A stretch of DNA of 64,000 nt, taken from the NCBI RefSeq assembly GCF_030063365.1, contig NZ_JASISY010000004.1:1-64000 (forward strand). Reading direction: 5' to 3'. This document shows positions 50,765 through 59,211 of the stretch, piece after piece. The notes beneath the pieces were generated by a model. That model made no database searches and was not told where the DNA came from. It saw only the letters and a list, made by a program, of their open reading frames with translations. Made by a program: the position numbers and the translations under genes. Positions within the stretch are counted from its first letter, which is position 1. Every line of letters begins with the position of its first letter. This stretch comes from Cryobacterium sp. PH29-G1. Lineage in GTDB: Bacteria; Actinomycetota; Actinomycetes; Actinomycetales; Microbacteriaceae.

Positions 50765-50793
50765 TCATAACCGGGTCATAGCTCACTCATAGC
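50765..50793. promoter_or_regulatory. three TCATARC direct repeats with exact 11-bp period
   Basis: TCATAAC (50765), TCATAGC (50776) and TCATAGC (50787) start exactly 11 bp apart. TAGAGA at 50808 is a plausible -10 placed 14 bp downstream, so the repeats would replace the -35, the usual geometry for PhoB/PhoP-type activators. Confidence 0.6.
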
Positions 50794-50863
50794 GATGTCC
50801 GACTGGATAGAGATCGTTGCACTACCGATTCTTGTATTACCGATTGTTCCTTTGGAGGACACC

Positions 50864-51514
50864 ATGCTGCAGGCCACGATCATCCTGATCGATCTGCTCT
50901 TCATTAGCCTGCTCACGTTTGGGCTGTATTTCCCGCGTCACCGGCGCCGCGACCTTGTGGTCGCCTATTTGGTCGTCAACGTCGGTGTATTGGCCGTGGC
51001 CCAGGTGCTCGCGACCAGCACCGTCGGACTCGGGCTGGGGCTTGGCCTGTTCGGAGTGCTGTCGATCATCCGGCTGCGATCGAGCGAGATCGAGCAGCAC
51101 GAGGTGGCCTACTACTTTGCGGCCCTCGCCATGGGACTGCTTGCCGGCCTGAGCACGGTGCCCACCGCGCTCACGATCTCGATGATGGGCCTCATCGTCG
51201 TCGTGGTGTTCTTCGGCGACAATCCCCGGCTGTTCCGCAGCTATCGGCAGCAGACCGTGGCCCTGGATGCCGCGATCGCCGACGAGGGTGCCCTGATCGC
51301 ACACCTCGAAGGACTGCTCGGCGCCCGCGTGCACGGAGTGAATGTGCGCCGACTCGACCTGGTGAACGACACCACCCTGGTGGATGTGCGCTACCAGGTG
51401 AGTGCTGCGCGTTCCACCACCGCACCAACGCTGAACCGCACGTCCGGCGCAACGTCTGGCGGCACGGCCGACGCCGCGCCCGGCAGTCCAGTCCTGCAGG
51501 AGACGACACGATGA
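50864..51514 (+). CDS. DUF4956 membrane protein
   Basis: A 216-residue protein with about five transmembrane helices in the first 125 residues, the family core GLGLGLFGVLSIIRLRSSEI (loop near residue 65) and a cytoplasmic domain. ATG 50864 is chosen because GGAGGAC lies 6 nt upstream. Its TGA overlaps the VTC gene ATG by 4 bp. DUF4956 genes commonly sit beside VTC-domain genes, so it is probably the membrane partner of the polyphosphate polymerase. Confidence 0.88.
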   Translation: MLQATIILIDLLFISLLTFGLYFPRHRRRDLVVAYLVVNVGVLAVAQVLATSTVGLGLGLGLFGVLSIIRLRSSEIEQHEVAYYFAALAMGLLAGLSTVPTALTISMMGLIVVVVFFGDNPRLFRSYRQQTVALDAAIADEGALIAHLEGLLGARVHGVNVRRLDLVNDTTLVDVRYQVSAARSTTAPTLNRTSGATSGGTADAAPGSPVLQETTR

Positions 51515-52371
51515 CTGCCGACACCGCGCTGGACGGCACCGTGGTCGACGACACGCAGCTGGTAGATACTCCGCTGGAGGTGAGCCTCGCTCGCCTCGGC
51601 ACAATCGGTCTGGCGGAACTCACGGAGCGAGCCAGCCTGCTCACCCGGATCGACCGCAAGTACGTGCTGCCGCGCAGCGAACTGCACCTGGTTTTGCGCG
51701 AACTTGATCCCGGTGTGCGAGTTCTCGACATTGAGGGGGTGCGGTCGTCAGCCTATGAGTCGGTCTATTTCGACACCCCGGAATTGACCAGCTTCATGAT
51801 GGCCGCGCATCCCCGCCGGCGCCGGTTCAAAATTCGCACCCGCACCTATGTCGATTCCGCTCAAAGCTATCTCGAGGTGAAGACTCGGGGAGGCCGGGGC
51901 GTGACCGTCAAGGAGCGTCTGCCCTACGCGATCGACGACCGGTCGACTCTCACGAGCGAGGGGCGCCGGTACACGGACTCGGTGCTGGACGAGGCCGACA
52001 TCACCGGCACGGCGGACCAGGAGCTGGCTCCGACCCTGCTGACCCGATACCTGCGCACCACCCTGTTCATTCCGGAGTCAGCCAGCCGGGCTACCATCGA
52101 CACTGACCTGTCGTGGTCAGCCCTGACTGAGCCGGCCCGGTCCGGCTCGGCAGTGCCTCGGTACCAAACCCGGCAACGTCGACTGGATCGGCCCCGTCTG
52201 GCGATCATCGAGACGAAGTCGGGGTCGCGCGCCTCCGCCGTCGACCGGATTCTCTGGGCAAACGGACATCGGCCGGCCACGATTTCGAAGTACGGCACGG
52301 GAATGGCGGCGCTCTACAGCGATCTACCCGGCAACAAGTGGGCGCCGGTACTCCGCCGCCACTTCCGCTGA
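51511..52371 (+). CDS. VTC-domain polyphosphate polymerase
   Basis: A 286-residue triphosphate-tunnel protein related to yeast Vtc4, which makes polyphosphate from ATP. Tunnel residues are visible in LTRIDRKYVLPRSEL, VYFDTPEL, RRFKIRTRTYVDS, YLEVKTRGGRGVTVKER, RATIDTDLSW and IIETKSGSRASAVDRIL, alternating basic side chains and the metal-binding Glu. Coupled to the DUF4956 gene. A hairpin follows the stop. Confidence 0.9.
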   Translation: MTADTALDGTVVDDTQLVDTPLEVSLARLGTIGLAELTERASLLTRIDRKYVLPRSELHLVLRELDPGVRVLDIEGVRSSAYESVYFDTPELTSFMMAAHPRRRRFKIRTRTYVDSAQSYLEVKTRGGRGVTVKERLPYAIDDRSTLTSEGRRYTDSVLDEADITGTADQELAPTLLTRYLRTTLFIPESASRATIDTDLSWSALTEPARSGSAVPRYQTRQRRLDRPRLAIIETKSGSRASAVDRILWANGHRPATISKYGTGMAALYSDLPGNKWAPVLRRHFR

Positions 52372-52406
52372 TCCGCGCAGCCCACCCGCACCGCGCGGCG
52401 CATCAC

Positions 52407-52429
52407 CCCCGGAACCCGTGGTTCCGGGG
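52407..52429 (+). terminator. 10-bp perfect hairpin after the VTC gene
   Basis: CCCCGGAACC-CGT-GGTTCCGGGG, 35 bp after the stop codon. No T run follows, so strength is uncertain. Confidence 0.55.
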
Positions 52430-52455
52430 CGGTGTCGTACCCGGTCGCAGTGCCG

Positions 52456-52461
52456 TAGCGT
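52456..52461 (+). promoter_or_regulatory. leaderless -10 box of the MDMPI-family gene
   Basis: TAGCGT lies 7 nt before ATG 52469. Confidence 0.45.
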
Positions 52462-52468
52462 TGCCGTC

Positions 52469-53257
52469 ATGAGCACAGACGCGACAGCACCCCTTGATCC
52501 GCAGCTGGTCGATCAGCAGCTGGTGGATCAGCAGCTGGTGGATCAGCAATCCCTCGAACGTGAGTTGAACGACGCCCGAGCCGCCACGGCCTTCGTGTCA
52601 GGCCTGCTGCGCGGGCTTAGCGACACCGACCTCGACGGTAACTCCCTCCTGCCGGGCTGGACTCGTCGTCACGTTGTCGCCCACCTGGCCCAAAACGCGC
52701 TCGCGGTCGGCAGGCTGGTGAACTGGGCGGCGACCGGCGTGGAGAACCCGATGTATCCGTCGCGTGAGGTTCGTGATCAAGACATCGACACGACCGCCCT
52801 GCTCGCCCCCGCCGACCTGCGGGCACTGTTCCACGACACCGCTGCCGCGCTCGATGCGGCCTGGCTCGCTCTGCCGGAGTCACGCTGGTCGGCCCAGGTG
52901 CGAGCCGGGCAGGGGCGCATCGTGCCGGCATCCGCTACCTTCTGGATGCGCATCCGTGAGCTCTGGGTGCACGGTGTGGACTTGAACGCCGGTGCCGGCT
53001 GCGATGCCCTGCCCGAGCCGGTGCTCCGACGCATCCTGGGTGACGTGGTCACCTCCTGGCAGGCCAGCGGTGCGGGGGACGGTCTGGTCCTGTCGGTGTC
53101 GACGCCGGCTCCGTTCACGCTCGGCGATGCAACAGCGCCCGACGCGCGGGTAGTCACGGGCTCATTGGCCGCACTGACAGCCTGGGCCACCGGGCGAGGC
53201 AGTTCGGGCATTACGTCAGCTCAGGGAACCGTGGACGCGGCTCCGCACTGGCTATAG
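52469..53257 (+). CDS. maleylpyruvate isomerase family mycothiol-dependent enzyme
   Basis: A 262-residue DinB-like helical protein of the mycothiol-dependent maleylpyruvate isomerase family. The metal-site residues appear as His in RRHVVAHLAQNALAVGRLV and Glu/His in RIRELWVHGVDL. The N-terminus carries three copies of QLVDQ. Mycothiol is the actinobacterial thiol cofactor. No maleylpyruvate pathway genes are nearby, so the natural reaction is probably different. Confidence 0.85.
   Translation: MSTDATAPLDPQLVDQQLVDQQLVDQQSLERELNDARAATAFVSGLLRGLSDTDLDGNSLLPGWTRRHVVAHLAQNALAVGRLVNWAATGVENPMYPSREVRDQDIDTTALLAPADLRALFHDTAAALDAAWLALPESRWSAQVRAGQGRIVPASATFWMRIRELWVHGVDLNAGAGCDALPEPVLRRILGDVVTSWQASGAGDGLVLSVSTPAPFTLGDATAPDARVVTGSLAALTAWATGRGSSGITSAQGTVDAAPHWL
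52502..52546 (+). repeat. 15-bp tandem repeat, three copies, in coding sequence
   Basis: CAGCTGGTSGATCAG repeated at 52502, 52517 and 52532 encodes QLVDQ three times near the N-terminus of the MDMPI-family protein. Confidence 0.9.
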
Positions 53258-53279
53258 CCGCCGCTACAGTTCACCGCCG

Positions 53280-54044
53280 CTACCTTTCAACGATGGTGAC
53301 GTCGAAGGAGTACAGGTCGGGGCGGTAGCAGTGTTGCCCGCACTCGATTGCGCGTCCGGCGCTGTCGTAGGCGGTACGGTCCATCGTGAGCAGCGCGGCA
53401 TTCACCGCTATCTCCAGCAGCGCCGCTTCATGATCATTCGCAGAGCGCGCGCCGATGTGCTGCCGAGCCACGCGCATGTTCACACCGCGTGACCGCAACA
53501 CCTGATAGAGCCCGTGTTCGACCAGATCGTTCTGCGCAAGATCGACGAAATCCTGCGGAAGCCAGTTTTCCATTATCGCCACCGGAACGTCATCGGCCAG
53601 TCTCACCCGGTGAATATAGAGCGTTGGGCTGCCGATCTCCACCACGAGTTTCTCGGCAATCCGGGGCGTAGCCGGCACGGTTTCCATGGCCAGGAGCCGG
53701 GTTGACGGTGTCTTCTGAGTATTGGTGAGGTCGTCCCACAGGCTGGTTAGTTCGACTTTGCGCGATACCTGACCGTGCACGACCTGGGTACCGATCCCAC
53801 GTCGACGTACGAGTAACCCCTTGTCGACGATCTCCTGAATGGCCCGTCGTACGGTGGGTCGGCTCACACCGATTCGCTCGCCCAGAGCGATTTCATTTTC
53901 CAGTCGTGACCCCGGGGCAAGTTCACCGCTGAGAATCGCCGTCTCGATGCGCTGGGACACCTGGAAATACAGGGGAATCGGGCCGGAGCGGTCGAGGTCC
54001 ATGAACAATCGCATGGGCAGTGGATTCTCGTTTCGCGCGCTCAC
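53280..54044 (-). CDS. GntR-family regulator with UTRA domain
   Basis: Up to 254 residues: a GntR winged helix (IPLYFQVSQRIETAILSGEL, IGVSRPTVRRAIQEIVDKGLL) and a C-terminal UTRA effector domain (about 95-250) of the HutC subfamily. The GTG at 54044 gives the longest form; ATG at 54014 or 54002 fits the family start better. It lies 98 bp downstream of nifS on the same strand, with the palindrome TAATGACATTA in the gap. Its regulon is unknown. Confidence 0.85.
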   Translation of the reverse strand: MSARNENPLPMRLFMDLDRSGPIPLYFQVSQRIETAILSGELAPGSRLENEIALGERIGVSRPTVRRAIQEIVDKGLLVRRRGIGTQVVHGQVSRKVELTSLWDDLTNTQKTPSTRLLAMETVPATPRIAEKLVVEIGSPTLYIHRVRLADDVPVAIMENWLPQDFVDLAQNDLVEHGLYQVLRSRGVNMRVARQHIGARSANDHEAALLEIAVNAALLTMDRTAYDSAGRAIECGQHCYRPDLYSFDVTIVER

Positions 54045-54083
54045 TCAGCATCCCAACTGACTCGTCGTTTGGTCGACAGGTTG

Positions 54084-54094
54084 TAATGACATTA
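54084..54094. promoter_or_regulatory. TAATGACATTA palindrome upstream of the GntR gene
   Basis: A perfect 11-bp palindrome (TAATG-A-CATTA) in an AT-rich spacer 40-80 bp upstream of the regulator start; likely an autoregulatory operator. Confidence 0.45.
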
Positions 54095-54142
54095 TCAGGT
54101 CAGCCTGAGGTGTTACGCGCCCACGTGTTAAGCACCGAGCAG

Positions 54143-55285
54143 TCAGGCACCGAGACGGGCGACCGCGGCAACGGCGATTGCAACGGATGCCGCTGCCTCA
54201 GCTGCTTCGGCCGCCGTCGTGCCAGCGCCCAGCGTGAAACGCACGGCGGTCTGCGCAACGTCGGCCGATAGCCCCATTGCGGTGAGCACGTGTGAGGGCT
54301 CATTGCTGCCGGCCGCGCAGGCGGATCCGCTCGAACAGACAATGCCGCGCGCTTCGAGCTCGAGCAGCACGGCCTCGCCGCTCGTGCCTGGAAAAACGAA
54401 CGATGCTGTGCCCGGCAACCGGTCGATCGGATCGCCGGTGAGTCGGGCGGTGGGCGTTTCGCGCAGCACCGTGCCGATGAACTCGTCACGCAGGGCGCTC
54501 GTGCGGCGGGCCGCTTCACTGCGTTCCTCGCCGGCCAAGCGCAGAGCCACCGCCAGGGCGACCGCTCCGGCCACATTCTCGGTGCCGCTGCGTTTGCCGC
54601 GCTCCTGGCCGCCGCCGTGCAGCAGGGGCTCGATCGTGAGACGAGAGCGTAGAAAAACCGCTCCGATGCCGGGGGGAGCCCCGAGCTTGTGGCCCGACAG
54701 GCTCAACGCGTCCACACCGAGCGCGTTGACGTTCAGGTCAAGCCAACCACCGGCCTGCACCGCATCGGTGTGGAACGGTACGCCCGCAGCGTGGGCAGCG
54801 GCGGCCAACTCCATGACCGGCTGCACGGTGCCCACCTCGTTGTTGGCGTAGTGCACCGAGACGAGCGTGCTGTCCGGGCGAAGAGCGCGGGCCAGTTCCG
54901 CGGGGTCGACGCGGCCGGAGGCATCCACTGGCAGCAGGGTCACCTCGAAACCGCACAGCCGGCGCAGGTAATCGCAGGATTCGAGCACGGCCTCGTGTTC
55001 GATGGGGGTGGTCACGATGTGACGGCCGCGCGGGGCGCCGAGGGCGATGCCCTTGATGGCGAGGTTGTCGCTTTCGGTACCGCCGCTCGTGAAGGTGACC
55101 TCGCCGGGGCGGCAATGCAGCGATCCGGCGACGCTGCGCCGTGCTTCCAGGAGCGCGGCCGCGGCGGCCTCACCGACCTGGTGATGGCTCGACGGGTTAC
55201 CGAAGCTGGCGGTGAGGTGCGGCCACATGGCCGCCAGCGCCTCGTGGCGTACCGGGGTCGTCGCGGCATTGTCCAGATAGATCAT
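54143..55285 (-). CDS. nifS: cysteine desulfurase of the NAD operon
   Basis: A 380-residue PLP enzyme releasing sulfur from cysteine. PLP-binding Lys is in SLSGHKLGAPPGIG, the substrate-binding TESDN in SGGTESDNLAIKG, and the catalytic Cys in GIVCSSGSACAAG. It starts 15 bp after nadC and is the last gene of nrtR-nadABC; such NadA-linked desulfurases supply sulfur for the [4Fe-4S] cluster of quinolinate synthase. IscS would be an alternative name; the operon position favours a NadA-dedicated role. Confidence 0.92.
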   Translation of the reverse strand: MIYLDNAATTPVRHEALAAMWPHLTASFGNPSSHHQVGEAAAAALLEARRSVAGSLHCRPGEVTFTSGGTESDNLAIKGIALGAPRGRHIVTTPIEHEAVLESCDYLRRLCGFEVTLLPVDASGRVDPAELARALRPDSTLVSVHYANNEVGTVQPVMELAAAAHAAGVPFHTDAVQAGGWLDLNVNALGVDALSLSGHKLGAPPGIGAVFLRSRLTIEPLLHGGGQERGKRSGTENVAGAVALAVALRLAGEERSEAARRTSALRDEFIGTVLRETPTARLTGDPIDRLPGTASFVFPGTSGEAVLLELEARGIVCSSGSACAAGSNEPSHVLTAMGLSADVAQTAVRFTLGAGTTAAEAAEAAASVAIAVAAVARLGA

Positions 55286-55300
55286 GTGTCTTTTCGCGTT

Positions 55301-56185
55301 TCAGCGGGCAGGCGCGAAACCGACCGGCGTGCTCACGCGTACGGCGACGTCCAACCCCAGATCGAGAGCCTGCGCGCTGTGGGTGAGTGCCCCGACCGAG
55401 ATCACGTCGACACCGGAGGCCGCGATGCGTCGAACCGTCTCGAGCGACACCCCGCCGCTCGCCTCGACGATCGCACGCCCGGCGACCTGAGTGACCCCGG
55501 CGCGCAGGTCGTCGGGGCTGAAATTATCGAGCATGATCGTGTCGATGCCCGCCGCGAGCACATCTTCAATCTGGTCGAGCCGGTCGACCTCCACCTCAAA
55601 ATGGGTGGTGTGGGAGAGCCGGTCGCGCACCGCTCGCAGCGCCTCGGTGAGGCCGAGCGGCCCGGCCGCGAGCACGGCAAGGTGGTTGTCCTTGGCCATA
55701 ACGGTGTCGGAGAGGCTGAACCGGTGGTTGTGCCCACCGCCATCGCGTACGGCTGCTCGTTCCAGGGCGCGCAGCCCCGGCGTGGTCTTGCGGGTGTCGA
55801 CGATGCGGGCGGTGGTGCCGGCCGTCTCGGCTACGTATCGCGCGGTGAGGGTGGCGATTCCGCTCATCCGCTGCACGAAGTTGAGGCCGATGCGCTCGGC
55901 CTGCAGGATGCCGCGGGCGGGGCCGGTCACTTCGGCGAGGGTTGCTCCGATCTCGAAATGGTCGCCGTCGGCGATAAAACGGCGTACCTCGATGCGTGCG
56001 TCGGTCAGGGCGAAGGCAGCGGCAAAGACGGCACCACCGCTGAACACGCCGGGTTCGCGGGCCTGGAGTGTGGCCGTTGCGACGGCATTCTCGGGGATAA
56101 GCACGGCGGAGGTGAGATCGCCCCACGGTGCGTCTTCGTCGAGGGCCGCCTGCACAACTACGTTGATGGAGTGATCGGTCAGCAT
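55301..56185 (-). CDS. nadC: nicotinate-nucleotide pyrophosphorylase (carboxylating)
   Basis: A 294-residue quinolinate phosphoribosyltransferase converting quinolinate and PRPP to nicotinate mononucleotide, CO2 and PPi. Landmarks are DEDAPWGDLTS, LNFVQRMSGIATLTA, IVDTRKTTPGLRALER, RDGGGHNHRFSLSDTVMAKDNH (split) and SGGVSLETVR. Its start overlaps nadB by 7 bp. Confidence 0.96.
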   Translation of the reverse strand: MLTDHSINVVVQAALDEDAPWGDLTSAVLIPENAVATATLQAREPGVFSGGAVFAAAFALTDARIEVRRFIADGDHFEIGATLAEVTGPARGILQAERIGLNFVQRMSGIATLTARYVAETAGTTARIVDTRKTTPGLRALERAAVRDGGGHNHRFSLSDTVMAKDNHLAVLAAGPLGLTEALRAVRDRLSHTTHFEVEVDRLDQIEDVLAAGIDTIMLDNFSPDDLRAGVTQVAGRAIVEASGGVSLETVRRIAASGVDVISVGALTHSAQALDLGLDVAVRVSTPVGFAPAR

Positions 56186-57819
56186 GCGATGGCCTCCTTG
56201 GCCGGAACGAGCGCGGGGTATCGGGTTTGCGAGCGGGACTGGGCCAGTTCGGGACGGGTGAGAGGGAAGTCCGAGCGGTAGTGCGCGCCGCGCGACTCTT
56301 CCCGGGCGAGCGCCGCCGACACGAGCAAGCGGGCGAGGTCGAGCAGGTTGCGGTCTTCGAGGTCAGCGACCGAGGTGCTCGTGGCTGCCGGCGCGATCCA
56401 TCCCACGAGGGTGTCGGCGGCATGGGCCAGACCGGCGCCGGAGCGGTGTACTCCGGCGAATTCCCACATCAGGTTTTGCAGCGCGGCACGGTCGTGTCCT
56501 TGGGCGAGTGCGCTCGGGTCATCCTGGGTGGCCGCAACGGGTGCGTCCAGCTGGTGGGTGGGGGTTCCGACCGGCGCGACGGTCGCGACCGGCTCGAGTG
56601 CGGCGGAACGCCCGAGCGCGCGCACCGCGCGGTCGGCAAACACGGCCGCCTCGAGCAACGAGTTGGAGGCGAGCCGGTTGGCGCCGTGCGCGCCGGTCCG
56701 AGCGACTTCGCCGACGGCGAAGAGCCCGGGCAGGCTGGTGCGGCCCCAGACATCCGTTTCGACGCCGCCCATCCAGTAGTGCGCTGCCGGGGCTACCGGA
56801 ATGGGAGCGACGGCCCAGTCGAGGCCCGCTGCCGTGCACGCTGCCGTGATGGTGGGAAAGCGGGTTTCGAGCAGGTCCCGGCCGAGCGCGGTCGCGTCCA
56901 GTGATACCGGGGCGCCGTGTTGGCGTTCCATCTGGCGGGCGATGGCACGGGCGACGACGTCGCGCGGCGCCAGCTCGGCGTCGGGGTGTTCGGCGAGCAT
57001 GAAGCGCTCGCCGAGTTCGCCGCGCAGCACTGCCCCCTCACCGCGCACCGCCTCCGAGACCAGGGGAGTGCCCGGCACGGCCAGCGCCGTCGGGTGGAAC
57101 TGGTAAAACTCCAGATCGGCAACGGATGCCCCGGCGCGATACGCCGCGGCCACGCCGTCACCGGTTGCGACCGTCGGGTTCGTGGTGTGCGTGTAGAGCG
57201 CCCCGGCACCGCCGGTGGCGAGGATCACGGCGTCGGCGTTGAGACTGTGCTGCACGCCGTCCGGGCCGAGAACTCGGGCGCCGTGCACCACCCGTGTGCC
57301 CGGCGCTGGGTCTGCGTGGGCGGTGGATTCGTGTGCCGTGCTTTCTGAAACGAGCAGGTCGACGAGCATGGTGTGTTCTCGAACTTCGATGGTGGTGCGA
57401 CGCTGCACGGTAGCCACGAGCGCCGCTTCAACGGCCGCTCCCGTCGCGTCGCCACCGGCGTGTACCACCCGGGAGCGCGAGTGCGCAGCTTCGAGCCCGC
57501 GAGCCACGCCCGATTCGTCCCGGTCGAAGTCCACGCCAAAACGAATGAGGTCGCGCACCCGCGCCGGACCTTCTGTGCAGAGCACGCGCACGGCCTCCGG
57601 GTCGCACAAGCCAGCACCGGCCCGCAGGGTGTCGAGCACGTGGGCGTCGACCGAGTCGTCACGAAACAGGGCGGCGGCGATCCCACCCTGGGCGTACCGG
57701 GTGTTGCTTTCCGGCAGTACCGACTTGGTGACGAGCACGACATGGTGGCCGGCATCCGCTGCCCGCACTGCGGCCAGCAAACCACCGAGGCCGCTGCCGA
57801 TGACGAGGACCGAAGCCAT
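56179..57819 (-). CDS. nadB: L-aspartate oxidase
   Basis: A 546-residue flavoenzyme oxidising L-aspartate to iminoaspartate for NadA. FAD motif VLVIGSGLGGLLAAVRA at residues 4-20, QGGIAAALF and HAGGDATGAA, the succinate-dehydrogenase-like active site HPTALAVPG and EAVRGEGAVLRGELGERFM, and PVAPAAHYWMGGV. ATG 57819 lies one base after the nadA stop; the longer frame to 57942 is inside nadA and rejected. Confidence 0.96.
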   Translation of the reverse strand: MASVLVIGSGLGGLLAAVRAADAGHHVVLVTKSVLPESNTRYAQGGIAAALFRDDSVDAHVLDTLRAGAGLCDPEAVRVLCTEGPARVRDLIRFGVDFDRDESGVARGLEAAHSRSRVVHAGGDATGAAVEAALVATVQRRTTIEVREHTMLVDLLVSESTAHESTAHADPAPGTRVVHGARVLGPDGVQHSLNADAVILATGGAGALYTHTTNPTVATGDGVAAAYRAGASVADLEFYQFHPTALAVPGTPLVSEAVRGEGAVLRGELGERFMLAEHPDAELAPRDVVARAIARQMERQHGAPVSLDATALGRDLLETRFPTITAACTAAGLDWAVAPIPVAPAAHYWMGGVETDVWGRTSLPGLFAVGEVARTGAHGANRLASNSLLEAAVFADRAVRALGRSAALEPVATVAPVGTPTHQLDAPVAATQDDPSALAQGHDRAALQNLMWEFAGVHRSGAGLAHAADTLVGWIAPAATSTSVADLEDRNLLDLARLLVSAALAREESRGAHYRSDFPLTRPELAQSRSQTRYPALVPAKEAIAC

Positions 57820-57820
57820 C

Positions 57821-59131
57821 TCAGGCACCGACCGCAACCGGTGGTCGGGCTGCGAGCATGCGCTCCAGGGCCACACGTGCGTGGCCGGCCACATCGGCCG
57901 ACACCGTGATCTGGTTGAGCACCTGCGCCGGCGCTTCGCCACCGCCGACGAGCGCTTCGAGCACCCAGGCCAGGTAGCCGGCGTGAATGCGATACATAGT
58001 GGAGCAGGGGCAGATCACCGGGTCGAGGCAGAAGATCTCGTGTTCGGGATGCTGGGCGGCCAGCCGGTTCACAAGGTTGATCTCCGTACCGATCGCAAAA
58101 GTCGTGCCGGCCGGGGCCGCAGCGATTGCTTTCGCGATGAAGTCGGTGGACCCGGCCGAGTCGGCCGCATCCACGACGGCCATGGGGCATTCCGGGTGCA
58201 CGATGACCTGCACGCCCGGGTGCTCGGCGCGGGCAGCGTCGATCTGCGGCACTGTGAAGCGGCGGTGCACGCTGCAAAACCCGTGCCAGAGCACGACTTG
58301 GGCGGTGTCGAGCTCGGCTGCCGTGTTGCCGCCGAGCGGCTTGGTCGGGTTCCACATCGGCATCGCATCGAGGGGAACGCCCATGGCCTTGGCCGTGTTG
58401 CGGCCGAGGTGCTGGTCGGGAAAGAACAGCACGCGCTGGCCACGTTCGAATGCCCACTCCAGAACGGTCTGGGCGTTCGACGAGGTGCACACAATGCCGC
58501 CGTGCTCGCCACAGAAGCCTTTGAGCGCCGCTGACGAGTTCATGTAGGTGACCGGAATCACCGGAACCCGGCCGGAGGCATCGGCGTCGGTGCCGTAGAG
58601 CTCCTCGAGCTGCTCCCAACACTCGGTGACCGAGTCGATGTCGGCCATGTCGGCCATGGAACAGCCAGCGGCGAGGTTGGGCAGAATGACGGCCTGATCG
58701 GGGCCGGAGAGCAGGTCGGCGGTTTCGGCCATGAAGTGCACGCCGCAGAACACGATGGCGGCCGCGTCCGGGCGGCTCTGAGTGGCCTGGGCGAGTTGAA
58801 AGGAATCGCCGACGAAATCGGCGTGGCGCAGCACTTCGTCGCGCTGGTAGAAGTGGCCGAGAATGACCACCGAGTCGCCCAGTACCTGCTTCGCTTCGAC
58901 GATGCGGGCGCTGAGTTCCTCCGGTGAAGCGGTGCGGTAGCGCTCAGGCAGTGCGCCCTGGCGCGGCGAACCGGCCGGAATCACGTCGCCCATCGACGAT
59001 CCAGGGCCATAGCCGGGCGTGCCGGCATCAAGCTCCCACGGCGGTGTCGCCAGCGCGGGGCTGCACGTGCTGCCGGTGGCGGAGCCGGTGCTGATGAGAC
59101 GGATGGTGGTCTCGACCGAGGGAATCGTCAT
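57821..59131 (-). CDS. nadA: quinolinate synthase
   Basis: A 436-residue [4Fe-4S] enzyme condensing iminoaspartate with dihydroxyacetone phosphate. Cluster ligands are Cys157 (AAGCSMADM), Cys315 (HPECPM) and one of Cys374/Cys376 (VICPCSTM). ATG 59131 is preferred over 59137 because AAGGAG then lies 7-8 nt upstream. The first ~60 residues are a less conserved extension. It is the second gene of the NAD operon. Confidence 0.96.
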   Translation of the reverse strand: MTIPSVETTIRLISTGSATGSTCSPALATPPWELDAGTPGYGPGSSMGDVIPAGSPRQGALPERYRTASPEELSARIVEAKQVLGDSVVILGHFYQRDEVLRHADFVGDSFQLAQATQSRPDAAAIVFCGVHFMAETADLLSGPDQAVILPNLAAGCSMADMADIDSVTECWEQLEELYGTDADASGRVPVIPVTYMNSSAALKGFCGEHGGIVCTSSNAQTVLEWAFERGQRVLFFPDQHLGRNTAKAMGVPLDAMPMWNPTKPLGGNTAAELDTAQVVLWHGFCSVHRRFTVPQIDAARAEHPGVQVIVHPECPMAVVDAADSAGSTDFIAKAIAAAPAGTTFAIGTEINLVNRLAAQHPEHEIFCLDPVICPCSTMYRIHAGYLAWVLEALVGGGEAPAQVLNQITVSADVAGHARVALERMLAARPPVAVGA

Positions 59132-59154
59132 GGCCATACTCCTTGGAGATTGAA

Positions 59155-59188
59155 GAGGAGGGTGAAGTGAAGAGGGGTGAAGTGAACC
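59155..59188 (-). repeat. direct repeat in the nrtR-nadA spacer
   Basis: GGGTGAAGTGAA occurs twice, about 17 bp apart, in the 80-bp gap between nrtR and nadA. Purine-rich on the plus strand (pyrimidine-rich in the mRNA); function unclear. Confidence 0.55.
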
Positions 59189-59211
59189 GGGTGAACGTGG
59201 CAACCAGCCGG

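Noticed and set aside
41640..54100. Genomic island inserted at the tRNA-fMet genes
   Set aside because: No integrase, transposase or direct-repeat attachment site was found; the region looks accessory but mobility is not supported.
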